From Marivirga sp. (GTDB taxonomy: Bacteria; Bacteroidota; Bacteroidia; Cytophagales; Cyclobacteriaceae), in the NCBI RefSeq assembly GCF_024636815.1, contig NZ_JAGXGF010000110.1, positions 1 to 49,760 of the forward strand: 49,760 nucleotides of DNA, written 5' to 3'. This document shows positions 31,801 through 41,687 of the stretch, piece after piece (position 1 is the stretch's first letter; each line of letters starts with the position of its first letter). Both the position numbers and the translations under genes were made by a program. The notes beneath the pieces were generated by a model that saw only the letters and a list, made by a program, of their open reading frames with translations, did no database searches and had not been told where the DNA came from.

Positions 31801-34800
31801 ATGATGAAAAAATTACTTTTGGTGTGTTTTAGCTTTTGGTTATTTTCTTCTTATGCACAGGAAACTTATACAGTGAATGGTGTTAAAGATGAGAGACCAG
31901 GCTTACATGCCTTTATTAACGCAACATTACATGTTGATTATCAAACTTCAATTGAAAATGCAACATTACTCATTCAAAAAGGAGAAGTTATTGCATCCGG
32001 TAAGGATATTAAAGTTCCTAATGGTGCAATAATTCATGATTTGAAAGGGAAACATATTTATCCTTCTTTCATAGAACTATCTAGCAATATCGGGATGCCT
32101 AAAGCAGAAAGCAGTAGGAGTCCCGGGCCTCAATTAGGACCTAAAAAAGAGGGTGCTTATAATGCCAACGATGCTATAAAAGCTTATTTCAATGCTTATG
32201 AAGCATTTGAAGCGAAGAGTTCAGATGCTGATAAAATGCGTAAAGCTGGTTTTGGTGTTGTTTTAACCCATAATCAAGATGGTTTGGTAAGAGGTACAGG
32301 AACCGTTGTTGCTTTGCATGATGGGCCAGAGAATGAAATTATGTTGAAAGAATCTGCTTCACAGCATTTTTCTTTCAATAAAGGAACGTCAACTCAAGAT
32401 AATCCATCTTCTTTAATGGGCGCTATTGCTCTGATTAAACAAACTTATTTAGATGCGCAATGGTATGCAAACCAAAATGATATGGTTGATATCGCTTTAG
32501 ATGCATTCAATAAAAATAAAAGCTATCCTCAGTTTTTTGATGCAGATGGTGATAAGTTGTATGTTCTAAGAGCTGATAAATTAGGTGATGAATTTGGTGT
32601 TCAATATATCATAAAGGGAAATGGTGACGAATACCAGAGATTGGATGATATTAAGGCTACTAACGCCCAGTTAATCCTTCCGGTAAATTATCCTGAAGCT
32701 TACGATGTGGAAGATCCTTTTGATGCTTTAAATATCAGTCTTGAAGATATGAAACATTGGGAAATGGCACCATATAATTTGAAAATGGTAGCAGATAAAG
32801 GAATCAATTATTCTATTACTTCTGATGGTTTAAAAGACGCATCGAAACTTTCTGATATGATTTCTCAATCACTGGATGCTGGATTGTCCGAAGAGCAAGC
32901 CTTAAAAGCTTTGACTTATAATCCTGCACAGTTTATTAAAATGGAAGATAAACTGGGTAGTTTGACTAAAGGTAAATACGCCAACTTCATTATTACAGAT
33001 GGCAGCCCGGTTAAAAAGGATACTAAAATTTATGAAAACTGGGTGCAAGGTAATCCTTATAAATACAATGATTATACCTTGGCTGAAATAGTAGGAAATT
33101 ATACCTTAACTGTAGGGGATGAGAATTATCAACTGGAAATTAAAGGAGAACCAGGTAAGGAGAAATTTAAAATCATAGTGAATGACACTACGTCCTATGA
33201 AGTGAAATCAGAGATATCTAAACAGTTAATCAGCTTTTCTTTCAAAGATGAAGGCAAAGAAGAGGATGGAAAAATTAGATTATCAGGATGGTTGAAAGAA
33301 AAAGGATTGGCTGGAAGTGCTAAGATGCCGGATGGAAGTTGGGCGAAATGGAGTGCGACTTTGAATGAAGATGATTCTTCCGAAGATAAAGAAGAAGATA
33401 AAAAGGAAGATGAAAAAGAGGACAGTAAGATTGCTTCTTTGATTTATCCGTTCGTTGCTCATGGTAATACTGAAAGACCTACAGCAGAGACTATCCTGAT
33501 TAAAAATGCTACAGTTTGGACTAATGAAACAGATGGTGTTTTAGAAAACACTGATGTGTTATTGGAAAATGGTAAAATTGCCAAAATCGGAAAAGATCTA
33601 TCTGCTTCGGGAGCTAGAGAAATTGATGGAACTGGAAAACATTTAACTCCTGGAATTATAGACGAACATTCTCATATTGCTATTAGTAGAGGAGTAAACG
33701 AAGGTTCTGAGGCTGTTACAGCAGAAGTAAATATTGAAGATGTAGTGGATTCAGAAGATATTAATATCTATAGACAACTTTCCGGTGGTGTTGTTGCTTC
33801 TCAATTGTTACATGGTTCGGCTAATCCGATTGGTGGACGTTCCGCAATTGTCAAATTGAAATGGGGTTATAGCCCGGATGAAATGAAAATTTCCTGGGCA
33901 GATAAATTTATCAAATTTGCTTTAGGTGAGAATGTAAAGCAATCTAACTGGGGAGATAGAAATACTATTCGTTTCCCACAAACCAGAATGGGAGTGGAGC
34001 AAGTATTTGAAGATGCCTTCACCAGAGCTAGAGAGTATGAAGATGAATGGAAGGATTATAATGATTTATCGAAAAGAGACAAAGCGAATGCTACAGCTCC
34101 AAGAAAGGATTTAGAATTAGAAACAATCGTTGAAATTTTAAATAGTGAGAGATTTATTTCTTGTCATTCATATGTACAATCAGAAATCAATATGCTAATG
34201 GAAGTAGCGGAAAGATATAGTTTCAGAATCAATACTTTCACTCATATTCTAGAAGGCTATAAATTGGCTGATAAAATGAAAGAACATGGTGTTGGGGGTT
34301 CTACTTTCTCTGACTGGTGGGCTTATAAATTTGAAGTAAATGATGCTATTCCCTATAATGCAGCATTAATGCATGGAGAAGGTGTTGTTACAGCTATCAA
34401 TTCAGATGATGCGGAAATGGGTAGAAGATTGAATCAGGAGGCTGGAAAAACCATGAAATATGGGGGAGTTCCAGTAGAAGAAGCACTAAAGATGGTAACT
34501 TTAAACCCTGCAAAGCTTTTACATTTAGATGATAGAATGGGAAGTATCAAAGTAGGTAAAGATGCTGATGTAGTACTTTGGAGTGCTGAACCACTTTCTA
34601 TTTATGCAAAAGCAGAAAAGACCATAATCGAAGGAGCTGTATTTTTCGATAGAGAGGAACAAGAAGAGAATTTAGATGCTATACAAGCAGAAAGAGCGCG
34701 TTTAGTGGCTAAAATGCAAGGAGAGAAATCTAAAGGTAAATCGACTCAGAAGGCAATGCCTAAATCACAGATTATCTACCATTGCGAAACAGAAATTCAA

Positions 34801-34821
34801 AATTATTCATCTTTAAAATAA
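31801..34821 (+). CDS. Secreted amidohydrolase-family protein with two tandem modules
   Basis: A 1006-residue protein with a signal peptide (1-20, ending SYAQ). The N-terminal half (about 30-420) follows the amidohydrolase plan, with a small beta-domain and a closing LGSLTKGKYANFIITDG, but lacks the HxH metal motif (IYPSFIELSSNIG where PGFIDxHxH is expected). The linker (about 430-545) is acidic and beta-rich. The C-terminal half has PGIIDEHSHIAIS (His623, His625), CHSYVQ, NTFTHILEGY and INSDDAEM, a complete metal site, and ends in a lysine-rich tail. So one active module is joined to a degenerate one. Imidazolonepropionase-like or dipeptidase-like activity is possible; the substrate is unknown. 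A second such gene follows after 6 bp. Confidence 0.85.
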   Translation: MMKKLLLVCFSFWLFSSYAQETYTVNGVKDERPGLHAFINATLHVDYQTSIENATLLIQKGEVIASGKDIKVPNGAIIHDLKGKHIYPSFIELSSNIGMPKAESSRSPGPQLGPKKEGAYNANDAIKAYFNAYEAFEAKSSDADKMRKAGFGVVLTHNQDGLVRGTGTVVALHDGPENEIMLKESASQHFSFNKGTSTQDNPSSLMGAIALIKQTYLDAQWYANQNDMVDIALDAFNKNKSYPQFFDADGDKLYVLRADKLGDEFGVQYIIKGNGDEYQRLDDIKATNAQLILPVNYPEAYDVEDPFDALNISLEDMKHWEMAPYNLKMVADKGINYSITSDGLKDASKLSDMISQSLDAGLSEEQALKALTYNPAQFIKMEDKLGSLTKGKYANFIITDGSPVKKDTKIYENWVQGNPYKYNDYTLAEIVGNYTLTVGDENYQLEIKGEPGKEKFKIIVNDTTSYEVKSEISKQLISFSFKDEGKEEDGKIRLSGWLKEKGLAGSAKMPDGSWAKWSATLNEDDSSEDKEEDKKEDEKEDSKIASLIYPFVAHGNTERPTAETILIKNATVWTNETDGVLENTDVLLENGKIAKIGKDLSASGAREIDGTGKHLTPGIIDEHSHIAISRGVNEGSEAVTAEVNIEDVVDSEDINIYRQLSGGVVASQLLHGSANPIGGRSAIVKLKWGYSPDEMKISWADKFIKFALGENVKQSNWGDRNTIRFPQTRMGVEQVFEDAFTRAREYEDEWKDYNDLSKRDKANATAPRKDLELETIVEILNSERFISCHSYVQSEINMLMEVAERYSFRINTFTHILEGYKLADKMKEHGVGGSTFSDWWAYKFEVNDAIPYNAALMHGEGVVTAINSDDAEMGRRLNQEAGKTMKYGGVPVEEALKMVTLNPAKLLHLDDRMGSIKVGKDADVVLWSAEPLSIYAKAEKTIIEGAVFFDREEQEENLDAIQAERARLVAKMQGEKSKGKSTQKAMPKSQIIYHCETEIQNYSSLK

Positions 34822-34827
34822 GCTGAA

Positions 34828-36132
34828 ATGAAGATATTTAAATATATAGGAATAATAGTACTGAGTCTTTTTAGCTTCACGGCTATGGCTCAGGTACCGG
34901 CACCAGGAGAAGCTCAATCAGAGCCTATTGCCATCATGAATGCATATGCGCACTTAGGTAATGGCGAAGTTATTGAAAACTCGGTGATTACTTTTGAAAA
35001 TGGTGTGATTACCAATGTGGCAGATGCTACTACCATTCGTTTGGATTTATCTAAATTTAAAGTAATTAAGGCAGAGGGTATGCACGTATATCCCGGATTG
35101 ATAGCAAGCAATACCATCATTGGTCTGGAAGAGATTTCTGCAGTAAGAGCAACTAGAGACCAAGATGAAACGGGAGATTTTAATCCTAATGTAAGGGCTT
35201 TGGTTGCCTACAATACAGATTCTGAATTAATCCCAACTACTCGTTTTAATGGGGTGCTTTATGCTCAAACCACACCAAGGGGTGGAAGGATTTCAGGAAG
35301 TAGTTCTGTAATGAATTTGGATGCATGGAACTGGGAAGACGCTGTATTGAAAAATGATGAAGGTATCCATTTAAATTGGCCTTCCAAATTAAGAAGACCA
35401 AGATGGTGGTTAGGAGAAAACGAATGGAGTAGGAATAAAGAATATGATGTAGATTATCAGGAAGTCAAGAGCTTTTTTAATGATGCAGCCTCTTATAACC
35501 AGATTTCTCAACCCGAAACCACTAATTTAAAATTGGAAGCAATGAAGGGTTTATTCGATGGATCTAAAAATCTATATATTCATACCGATAGAGCCAAAGA
35601 AATTTTGGAGTCAATTCAGTTTGCAATGAAAATGGGCATAAAGAAAATAGTTCTAGTTGGAGGGGATGAAGCATATTATGTAAGAGACTTTCTAAAAGAA
35701 AATGATATACCGGTAATTTTAGAAGAAACTTTAAGATTGCCAAGCAGAACTTCAGATCCTGTGGATATGCCTTATCAATTACCTAATTTACTTCATGAAG
35801 CAGGTATTAAAGTTGCTATTGGCCAATGGGGATCAGTAATGCAAGTTAGGAATTTACCTTTTAGTGTTGGAACCGCAGCTGCTTATGGTTTAGGAAAAGA
35901 GGAAGCTTTAAGAATGGTAACCTTAAACCCAGCCGAAATAATGGGGGTTGACGATAATATTGGCAGTTTGGAAAAAGGAAAAGTAGCTTCAATTGTGGTT
36001 TCCAAAGGAGATATTTTGGATATGGAAGGAAATCAGATGGAATACGTTTTTATCGAAGGCAGACAAGTAACTTTAGAAGCTCATCAACAAAGACTATATC
36101 AAAAGTTTAAAGAGAAATTTGATCAGGAATAG
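34828..36132 (+). CDS. Secreted amidohydrolase-like protein, metal site apparently lost
   Basis: A 434-residue protein with a signal peptide (1-21, ending AMAQ). The fold signature is clear: an opening beta-domain (IAIMNAYAHLGNGEVIENSVITFENG), HVYPGLIASNTIIG, and a closing MVTLNPAEIMGVDDNIGSLEKGKVASIVV. The HxH pair expected after PG is replaced by SNT, and other ligands are not evident. It starts 6 bp after the two-module amidohydrolase, so both are exported together. It may be a non-catalytic partner of the enzyme upstream. A bidirectional terminator follows. Confidence 0.8.
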   Translation: MKIFKYIGIIVLSLFSFTAMAQVPAPGEAQSEPIAIMNAYAHLGNGEVIENSVITFENGVITNVADATTIRLDLSKFKVIKAEGMHVYPGLIASNTIIGLEEISAVRATRDQDETGDFNPNVRALVAYNTDSELIPTTRFNGVLYAQTTPRGGRISGSSSVMNLDAWNWEDAVLKNDEGIHLNWPSKLRRPRWWLGENEWSRNKEYDVDYQEVKSFFNDAASYNQISQPETTNLKLEAMKGLFDGSKNLYIHTDRAKEILESIQFAMKMGIKKIVLVGGDEAYYVRDFLKENDIPVILEETLRLPSRTSDPVDMPYQLPNLLHEAGIKVAIGQWGSVMQVRNLPFSVGTAAAYGLGKEEALRMVTLNPAEIMGVDDNIGSLEKGKVASIVVSKGDILDMEGNQMEYVFIEGRQVTLEAHQQRLYQKFKEKFDQE

Positions 36133-36181
36133 GTATGATGATGGATATTGATCGTAGCTATCTACACTTAAATAAAAATAG

Positions 36182-36206
36182 AAAAACCGGCTCAAGGCCG
36201 GTTTTT
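36182..36206. terminator. Bidirectional terminator between the amidohydrolase and thioredoxin genes
   Basis: AAAAACCGG (36182-36190) and CCGGTTTTT (36198-36206) form a perfect 9-bp stem with a 7-base loop. Flanking A and T runs allow it to serve both converging genes (stops at 36132 and 36217). Confidence 0.85.
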
Positions 36207-36216
36207 CTATTTTACT

Positions 36217-36534
36217 TTAATTCGATTGAATATTGTCAATCAATGCTTGGACCGCTTTTCTATCTGATGTGGATATTTTTTCTTTTAATTCACCTTTTTC
36301 ATAACTAGCAAAAAAGGGAAGACTATATACTCCAGCTGATAATCTTGCTTTTGGATTGTCAGGGGCATTAATTTCCACAAATTTTACATTCTCACATGAT
36401 TCTTCTGCCATTTTCTTAAATTGTGGCTCAAATGCCTTACAAACTCCACACCAGTCAGCGTAGAATTTAACTACTACTCTCTCGTTATCATTCAGATGCT
36501 TTTCCAAATTAATATCGGTAACTTTTTCTATCAT
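36217..36534 (-). CDS. Thioredoxin-family protein with CGVC active site
   Basis: A 105-residue cytoplasmic thioredoxin fold. VVKFYADWCGVCKAFEP has the redox pair at Cys29 and Cys32, and YSLPFFASYEKG gives the cis-proline (Pro73). The residue between the cysteines is Gly-Val rather than the usual Gly-Pro; changes there tune the redox potential in the family. It would reduce disulfides or act in stress defence. It stands alone on the minus strand. A CATGTAGATACATG palindrome lies about 20 bp before its start codon, a likely regulator or promoter site. Confidence 0.9.
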   Translation of the reverse strand: MIEKVTDINLEKHLNDNERVVVKFYADWCGVCKAFEPQFKKMAEESCENVKFVEINAPDNPKARLSAGVYSLPFFASYEKGELKEKISTSDRKAVQALIDNIQSN

Positions 36535-36834
36535 AGCTTAAAAAATTTATATGCATGTAGATACATGTAATTTCACATAATGTTTAAAGAAATCAATAAT
36601 CTAGGATTTATAAGATGTAATATATGAATAGAAATATTTTTATCTATTTAAATAGTAAGTAGGTAAAGTTTGATTGTACTCAGAATTTTTATTAATAAAC
36701 CACTTTAATTATGCATTCTAATTAAATTCACATTGATGATAGGAGGGCAATTTTAATATTTAATATGTAGGTTATTTTAAATACTTCCTATTAAAGTAGG
36801 TCATCAGTTTAATTTATAAAGCTATCCCGTAGAA
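36535..36834. other. 300-bp intergenic region upstream of thioredoxin
   Basis: Very AT-rich. It contains CATGTAGATACATG (36554-36567), a palindrome with 6-bp arms carrying a TGTAnnTACA core. Near the other end is a small CCTA/TAGG hairpin (about 36786-36799). No ORF or clear -7 box seen. Confidence 0.45.
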
Positions 36835-37500
36835 CTATTTTAATCTCTCTACCAACTCCTCCAAATTCTTAACCATAAAATCAGCTTTTTCCAATAAAGG
36901 ATAATATACTTGTGAAGGCCTTTCGATAAAGGCAGTTTGCATACCAACTGCTTTGGCTCCAGCTAAATCCCAGGGATGGGCAGCTATCATCAAGGCCTCT
37001 TCTGCTGCAATATTCATTTCTTTTAGTACGTATTGGTAGGTTATAGGCTGTGGTTTAAAGCTTTTCACTTCCTCTACGCTAAACAATCGTTCAAAATACT
37101 GATCAATTCCGGCAAACTTCATCTGAGCTTTTACGGCTTCTAGAGAGCCATTTGTTAATGCAATAATTTGATAATTCATTGACTGAAATTTTTCCAATGC
37201 ACTTTTTACTTCAGGGTGGGGAGGAAGCTCAGTTATCAAACTTAAAATACCACTGATTTCTTCTTCAGAGATATTTTTATTTAACTTTTCAGCAGTCATC
37301 CTTAGGGTAGATTTGCCGATTTCTCCAAAGCTATGGTATTGATTCGTAATGGATTTTACCATGGAATATTGAAGCAAAGTAGCAAACCAAAGACTAAATG
37401 AGGTTTTGTCCTGGAATTTATCCTGAATTTTAACTTTGATTTTTTCTAAATCTAATAAGGTTTCATTTACATCAAATACTAATAATTTTGGCTTTCTCAT
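36835..37500 (-). CDS. Haloacid dehalogenase type II-like hydrolase
   Basis: A 221-residue HAD-superfamily enzyme. The nucleophile motif is VFDVNETLLDL (Asp10), motif II is ALTNGS (Thr116-Ser119), and the motif III lysine is in KSFKPQP (Lys149). Motif IV is AAHPWDLAGAKAVGM (His175 to Asp178), the exact pattern of (S)-2-haloacid dehalogenases (type II), which hydrolyse 2-haloacids to 2-hydroxyacids. The cap (about 20-95) is of the type II helical kind. Whether it uses halogenated acids or another small substrate cannot be told. It is close to the hybrid kinase gene (35 bp) on the same strand, possibly co-transcribed. Confidence 0.9.
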   Translation of the reverse strand: MRKPKLLVFDVNETLLDLEKIKVKIQDKFQDKTSFSLWFATLLQYSMVKSITNQYHSFGEIGKSTLRMTAEKLNKNISEEEISGILSLITELPPHPEVKSALEKFQSMNYQIIALTNGSLEAVKAQMKFAGIDQYFERLFSVEEVKSFKPQPITYQYVLKEMNIAAEEALMIAAHPWDLAGAKAVGMQTAFIERPSQVYYPLLEKADFMVKNLEELVERLK

Positions 37501-37535
37501 AGAATTGAATTAACAACAATTATATTTGAATCTCC

Positions 37536-40500
37536 TCACTTTTCTTTTTCCAAAATCTTAATAAGCTTTTTTAATTCAGGTATTATTTTGGATTTCATGT
37601 ATTGGGTCACTTTATTATTGTAAAAACTAGGTCTTTCAAACTGGTTGATTAAATATCCTAAATTTTCAAAGCATGCGGCCAATGCAGTTCCTTTTAGTTT
37701 GTGTAAGACATTCCTTAAGGCTTGAATATTTTCAATATCAATGGTTTCATTAATTTGTCTTTCAAAGGTTATCATATTATCATAAGCCAAAGCAATAAAG
37801 CTTGAATAATTTGCTTCATTATGATAAAACCGCTTCAATAATTCTTCTTTATTAAAAGTTTTTAGTTTTTGTTGTTTACTTTTTTGCGTAGTTGTTTTAT
37901 AATTAAAAAGGCCGCTTATTTCAAGTTTTTCTAATGTATTTAAAAAATCCTCCTGCGTTAATGGCTTTTCTAAAAAATCATCGATTCCAGCAGCTATTGC
38001 TACCTCTTTCTCTTCTTTTAATACACCTGCTGAAAGCGCGATGATTGGAGTTTTATCTTTTGGGTTTTCCAGAGTTCTAATGATTTCTGTAGCTTCAATA
38101 CCACTCATGATGGGCATTTGAATATCCATTAATATCAAATTCGGTTTATGTTTTTTAAATTCTCTTATGGCTATTTCCCCATTTTCCGCATGTATTAATT
38201 CAGAATCTGGCAAAGTATTTTCTAATATTCGAATAATCAGAAATTTGTTGACTTCATTATCTTCTGCAATCAAAATTTTATTTAATTTGACTTTCTGCTC
38301 GACTTCAACATTATCTTGCTCACTTTGTAACTTTTTGTTTAAATCACCTGAATCAATATCATGTATCAATTTCAATAATTTAGTGGGAAGTACTGGTTTG
38401 GGTAATTTGAATATATAGGGTTCATCCACATATTCTGAATAAAAGAATTCACTTTCTATATGTCTATGTAAAATTATAACGGAACTGTTTTGTAATAATG
38501 TTCGCTCATTCAACATATTGAGTAGTTCAATGCCATTTATATTAGGCATTTCCTCATCAATAATGACTAGGTCAAAATCTTTTTCCTTTGATACTATTTT
38601 ATGAGCCTCAACTGCAGATTGACAATAAACTGCTTGTACATTAAAGCCTTTAAATAATTTTTCAAATGATTGAATTTGTATGGGATTATCATCCACAACC
38701 AGCAGCTTTTGAATTTTTTCAAATGGTCGTTCAACTTCATTGAGCCTTAAAGTTTCATAGGTTTTTTTAATATCAATAATAAAGCTAAAATTACTTCCCT
38801 TGTTTTCTTCACTTTCCAGATGTAAACGACTTTTCATCATTTTCAAAAGTTTATTGGAAATGGTAAGCCCTAAACCAGATCCTCCAAATTTACGGGTAGT
38901 GGAAACATCTGCCTGCTCAAATGCTTGAAATATATTTTTCTGCTGCTTGGTGGAAATGCCAATTCCTGTATCTATTACCTCAAATTTGAGTTTATGATCT
39001 TTCTCTAATTTGCTTACTTTAAGAATAATATTTCCACTCTCTGTAAACTTGACAGCATTGCCTAAAAGGTTGATTAAGATTTGTCTGAGGCGTAATTCAT
39101 CTGCTTCAAAATATAAGGGGACATCCTGATCAAAATCAATTAATAACTCCAGATTTTTTTGAGAGGCCTGGAAGGTGATAAAACTTATAGCAGATTCTAC
39201 AAGATTTAAACCATTTATTATCTCCATCTGAAGTTTTAATTTCCCTGCTTCTATCTTTGAAAAATCGAGTATGTCATTGATAATAGCAAGCAATGAATTA
39301 GCTGAATTATAGATGTGTTGAGTGTAGTCAGATTGAAGAATATTCAAGTTGGTTTTTCTTAACAGATCGGAAAAACCAATTACACCATTCAAAGGTGTCC
39401 TTATTTCATGACTCATATTAGCTAAAAAAGTAGATTTAGCTTTATTAGCGGCTTCTGCAGCTTTTTTAGCTTCTAATAATTGTTTTTCGGCTTTTACCCT
39501 GTCACTAATGTCATTGAAAGTAACTAAAGCCCAATGGGTATCATCTTCCTCTATGATTTTAATATTGGCAGCAATCCAAATAGTTTTTTTAGTTCTCGTA
39601 TTTAATAATTGAACTCTTATATCATTAAATGATTTCTTTTCTTTTAATGCGATGGCAACGGGATGTTCATGTTCTTTAAGTAAATTACCTTTTTCATCTA
39701 AAAGCTTAATGATGGTTCCCAGCAGGCGATTTCCAATCACCTCAGATTTTTTAATTCCTACTATTTGAGTGGCACTATCATTAATTGAACGAATAATCCC
39801 TTCTGAATCATAGAAAAGCAATGCCTCTTGCATAGAAGATATAATGTTCTGCAGTTGCTTTTCATTTTGATAAATTTTAAGCTCAGTATTTTTTCTATAA
39901 GTTATATCGGAAAGAGTGCCAAACCAATACCAATTGCCATCAATGTCTTTAGTAGGCTGAGAAGTAGCCTTTACCCACCTGGTTTTTGATTTCACTATTA
40001 TTCTAAACTCCAGATTGAAATATTGATAATTTTCCAAAGCATAATTATTGGCTTTCAAAAACATTTCCAAATCATCTGGGTGCACAACCTCACTAGCAAA
40101 ATCATTGGTGTCAATATCTCTGCCATCGACACCAATCATCTTTTTGAATGGGGGGCTCATGTAATTTAATTCTCCATTTCTATTGAGTTTATATACGCCA
40201 ACAGGAATGTTTTCCACTAATTCATTATACTGCTTAGTTTTCTCTTTAAGTTCAAACTCGTTCTGTTTTTGTTCTTCAATATTTTGAATGGTGCCATGAT
40301 AACGAATTAATTGTTCATTTTTAATTTCCGGAATTCCTATTATTCTTGCCCAAAATAGATTTCCCTTGCCAGAGACTAGGGGTACCTGAATATCATATCT
40401 ATCTTGATTTTCAATGGCCTTTTCTATGACCTTCTTCATTTGGGGTATTGATTTTTTATCCGCAATAAAATCAAAAACTCCATTGATATGAGGAGAATAA

Positions 40501-41432
40501 TCATCTCCCATTTCGTAAATATTTCTAGTATTTTCAGTCCAAAATATTTCTCCACTTTCAAGACCCCAAATCCATCCTCCAGTCTTGGTAATAAAATTCG
40601 TTTGTAGTAATAATGCTTTGGTTCTCTCTAATTCTATTTCGGCTTCTTTTCTCTCAGAGATCTCTAATAAAATCCCTGATTGATAATTAGGTGTTAAATC
40701 ATCATTCAAATGTTCTACTCTGCCATTATTAAATACCCATACCCAATGGCCCTGCTTATGTTTGAGCCTGGTTTCAAACTCATAGTGAATTATGGGCTCA
40801 TTTTTTCGAATTTGAAAGAAATTAACCATTCTTTCCATATCCTCATGATGAACGATTTCTAACCATTGCTGGAAACTTAGACTTTTTAATTCGCTCTTTT
40901 CATAGCCTAATATTTTAGCATAATTTTCATTTAAAATATAGCATTCTAGTTTTTTGTCCCAATCATAAGTACCCAAATTGGTGCTGGAAACAATTACATC
41001 TAATCTCTTTGTCTTTTGTGTTAAGGCTTCCTCAGTTTCTTTGAGCTGGGTAATGTCCTGTATGGTTCCTCTGTAAATTAAATTGTTTCCTTTTTTTATT
41101 TGTGAAGCAATTTGATGTACATATTTGACATTTCCTTTTTTGGTAATAACTCGGTGGGTGAGATTAAAATATCCTGTCTTTAATGCATTTATGTCCTCTT
41201 GATAGACTTTTGCCTCATCATCAGGGTGCACAAATTTTTTATAAGAGTCAAGTGTAGGTTTATAGGAATTGGGATCGCATTCAAATATTTCATATATAAC
41301 CGGAGACCACTGAATTTTTCCAGAGTCCACATCAACTTCCCAATTCCCTATTTGTGCAAACTGCTGCGCCTCTAATAATCTCTTATTACTTTCTTCAAGA
41401 TCACGTGCAATTAATGGATCATTTGATTTCAT
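37536..41432 (-). CDS. Hybrid sensor histidine kinase with five PAS domains, two receivers and Hpt
   Basis: A 1298-residue cytoplasmic kinase without a membrane anchor. Five PAS domains in a row (about 12-130, 140-262, 265-385, 390-510 and 515-640, most ending in a PAC-like DIT/DIS motif), then the H-box NMSHEIRTPLNGVIGF (about 670). An ATPase domain follows (NLLGNAVKFTESG, DTGIGIS, GGSGLGLTI), then receiver 1 (LLVVDDN...IIDEEMP), receiver 2 (ILIAEDN...LMDIQMP) and a C-terminal Hpt with HKLKGTA. All key residues are present, so a complete intramolecular phosphorelay is likely. The signal is probably small or redox, since there is no exported domain. It is divergent from the OmpR-type regulator gene. 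Confidence 0.93.
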   Translation of the reverse strand: MKSNDPLIARDLEESNKRLLEAQQFAQIGNWEVDVDSGKIQWSPVIYEIFECDPNSYKPTLDSYKKFVHPDDEAKVYQEDINALKTGYFNLTHRVITKKGNVKYVHQIASQIKKGNNLIYRGTIQDITQLKETEEALTQKTKRLDVIVSSTNLGTYDWDKKLECYILNENYAKILGYEKSELKSLSFQQWLEIVHHEDMERMVNFFQIRKNEPIIHYEFETRLKHKQGHWVWVFNNGRVEHLNDDLTPNYQSGILLEISERKEAEIELERTKALLLQTNFITKTGGWIWGLESGEIFWTENTRNIYEMGDDYSPHINGVFDFIADKKSIPQMKKVIEKAIENQDRYDIQVPLVSGKGNLFWARIIGIPEIKNEQLIRYHGTIQNIEEQKQNEFELKEKTKQYNELVENIPVGVYKLNRNGELNYMSPPFKKMIGVDGRDIDTNDFASEVVHPDDLEMFLKANNYALENYQYFNLEFRIIVKSKTRWVKATSQPTKDIDGNWYWFGTLSDITYRKNTELKIYQNEKQLQNIISSMQEALLFYDSEGIIRSINDSATQIVGIKKSEVIGNRLLGTIIKLLDEKGNLLKEHEHPVAIALKEKKSFNDIRVQLLNTRTKKTIWIAANIKIIEEDDTHWALVTFNDISDRVKAEKQLLEAKKAAEAANKAKSTFLANMSHEIRTPLNGVIGFSDLLRKTNLNILQSDYTQHIYNSANSLLAIINDILDFSKIEAGKLKLQMEIINGLNLVESAISFITFQASQKNLELLIDFDQDVPLYFEADELRLRQILINLLGNAVKFTESGNIILKVSKLEKDHKLKFEVIDTGIGISTKQQKNIFQAFEQADVSTTRKFGGSGLGLTISNKLLKMMKSRLHLESEENKGSNFSFIIDIKKTYETLRLNEVERPFEKIQKLLVVDDNPIQIQSFEKLFKGFNVQAVYCQSAVEAHKIVSKEKDFDLVIIDEEMPNINGIELLNMLNERTLLQNSSVIILHRHIESEFFYSEYVDEPYIFKLPKPVLPTKLLKLIHDIDSGDLNKKLQSEQDNVEVEQKVKLNKILIAEDNEVNKFLIIRILENTLPDSELIHAENGEIAIREFKKHKPNLILMDIQMPIMSGIEATEIIRTLENPKDKTPIIALSAGVLKEEKEVAIAAGIDDFLEKPLTQEDFLNTLEKLEISGLFNYKTTTQKSKQQKLKTFNKEELLKRFYHNEANYSSFIALAYDNMITFERQINETIDIENIQALRNVLHKLKGTALAACFENLGYLINQFERPSFYNNKVTQYMKSKIIPELKKLIKILEKEK

Positions 41433-41687
41433 TATTCCCTATTGTATGTTCAAATTCATTCTTTATTTTGAATTTTTCAATTATTTAATGATTTAATTTC
41501 AAGAAACTTTTAGTGTATGTTATTTTAGTTACAAGCGTATCTTCAAAATTGCTTCAGAATTTAATTCTACTTTTGTTCTTTTATCAATAAAGTAGGTCTT
41601 CCTGTTGATACACATCAGAATATAAGAGACTTATGATATTGTTATAATTATAGAAATAGAGTAGTTTTAAACACTACAAAAAGGAAG
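41433..41687. promoter_or_regulatory. Divergent promoter region, with candidate -7 box TACTTTTG (41568-41575)
   Basis: A 255-bp spacer between the hybrid kinase and the OmpR-type regulator. TACTTTTG fits TAnnTTTG on the plus strand, with TTG (41549-41551) 16 bp upstream, slightly short of the usual spacing. If used, the regulator mRNA would have a leader of about 105 bases. No palindrome or hairpin of note. Confidence 0.35.
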
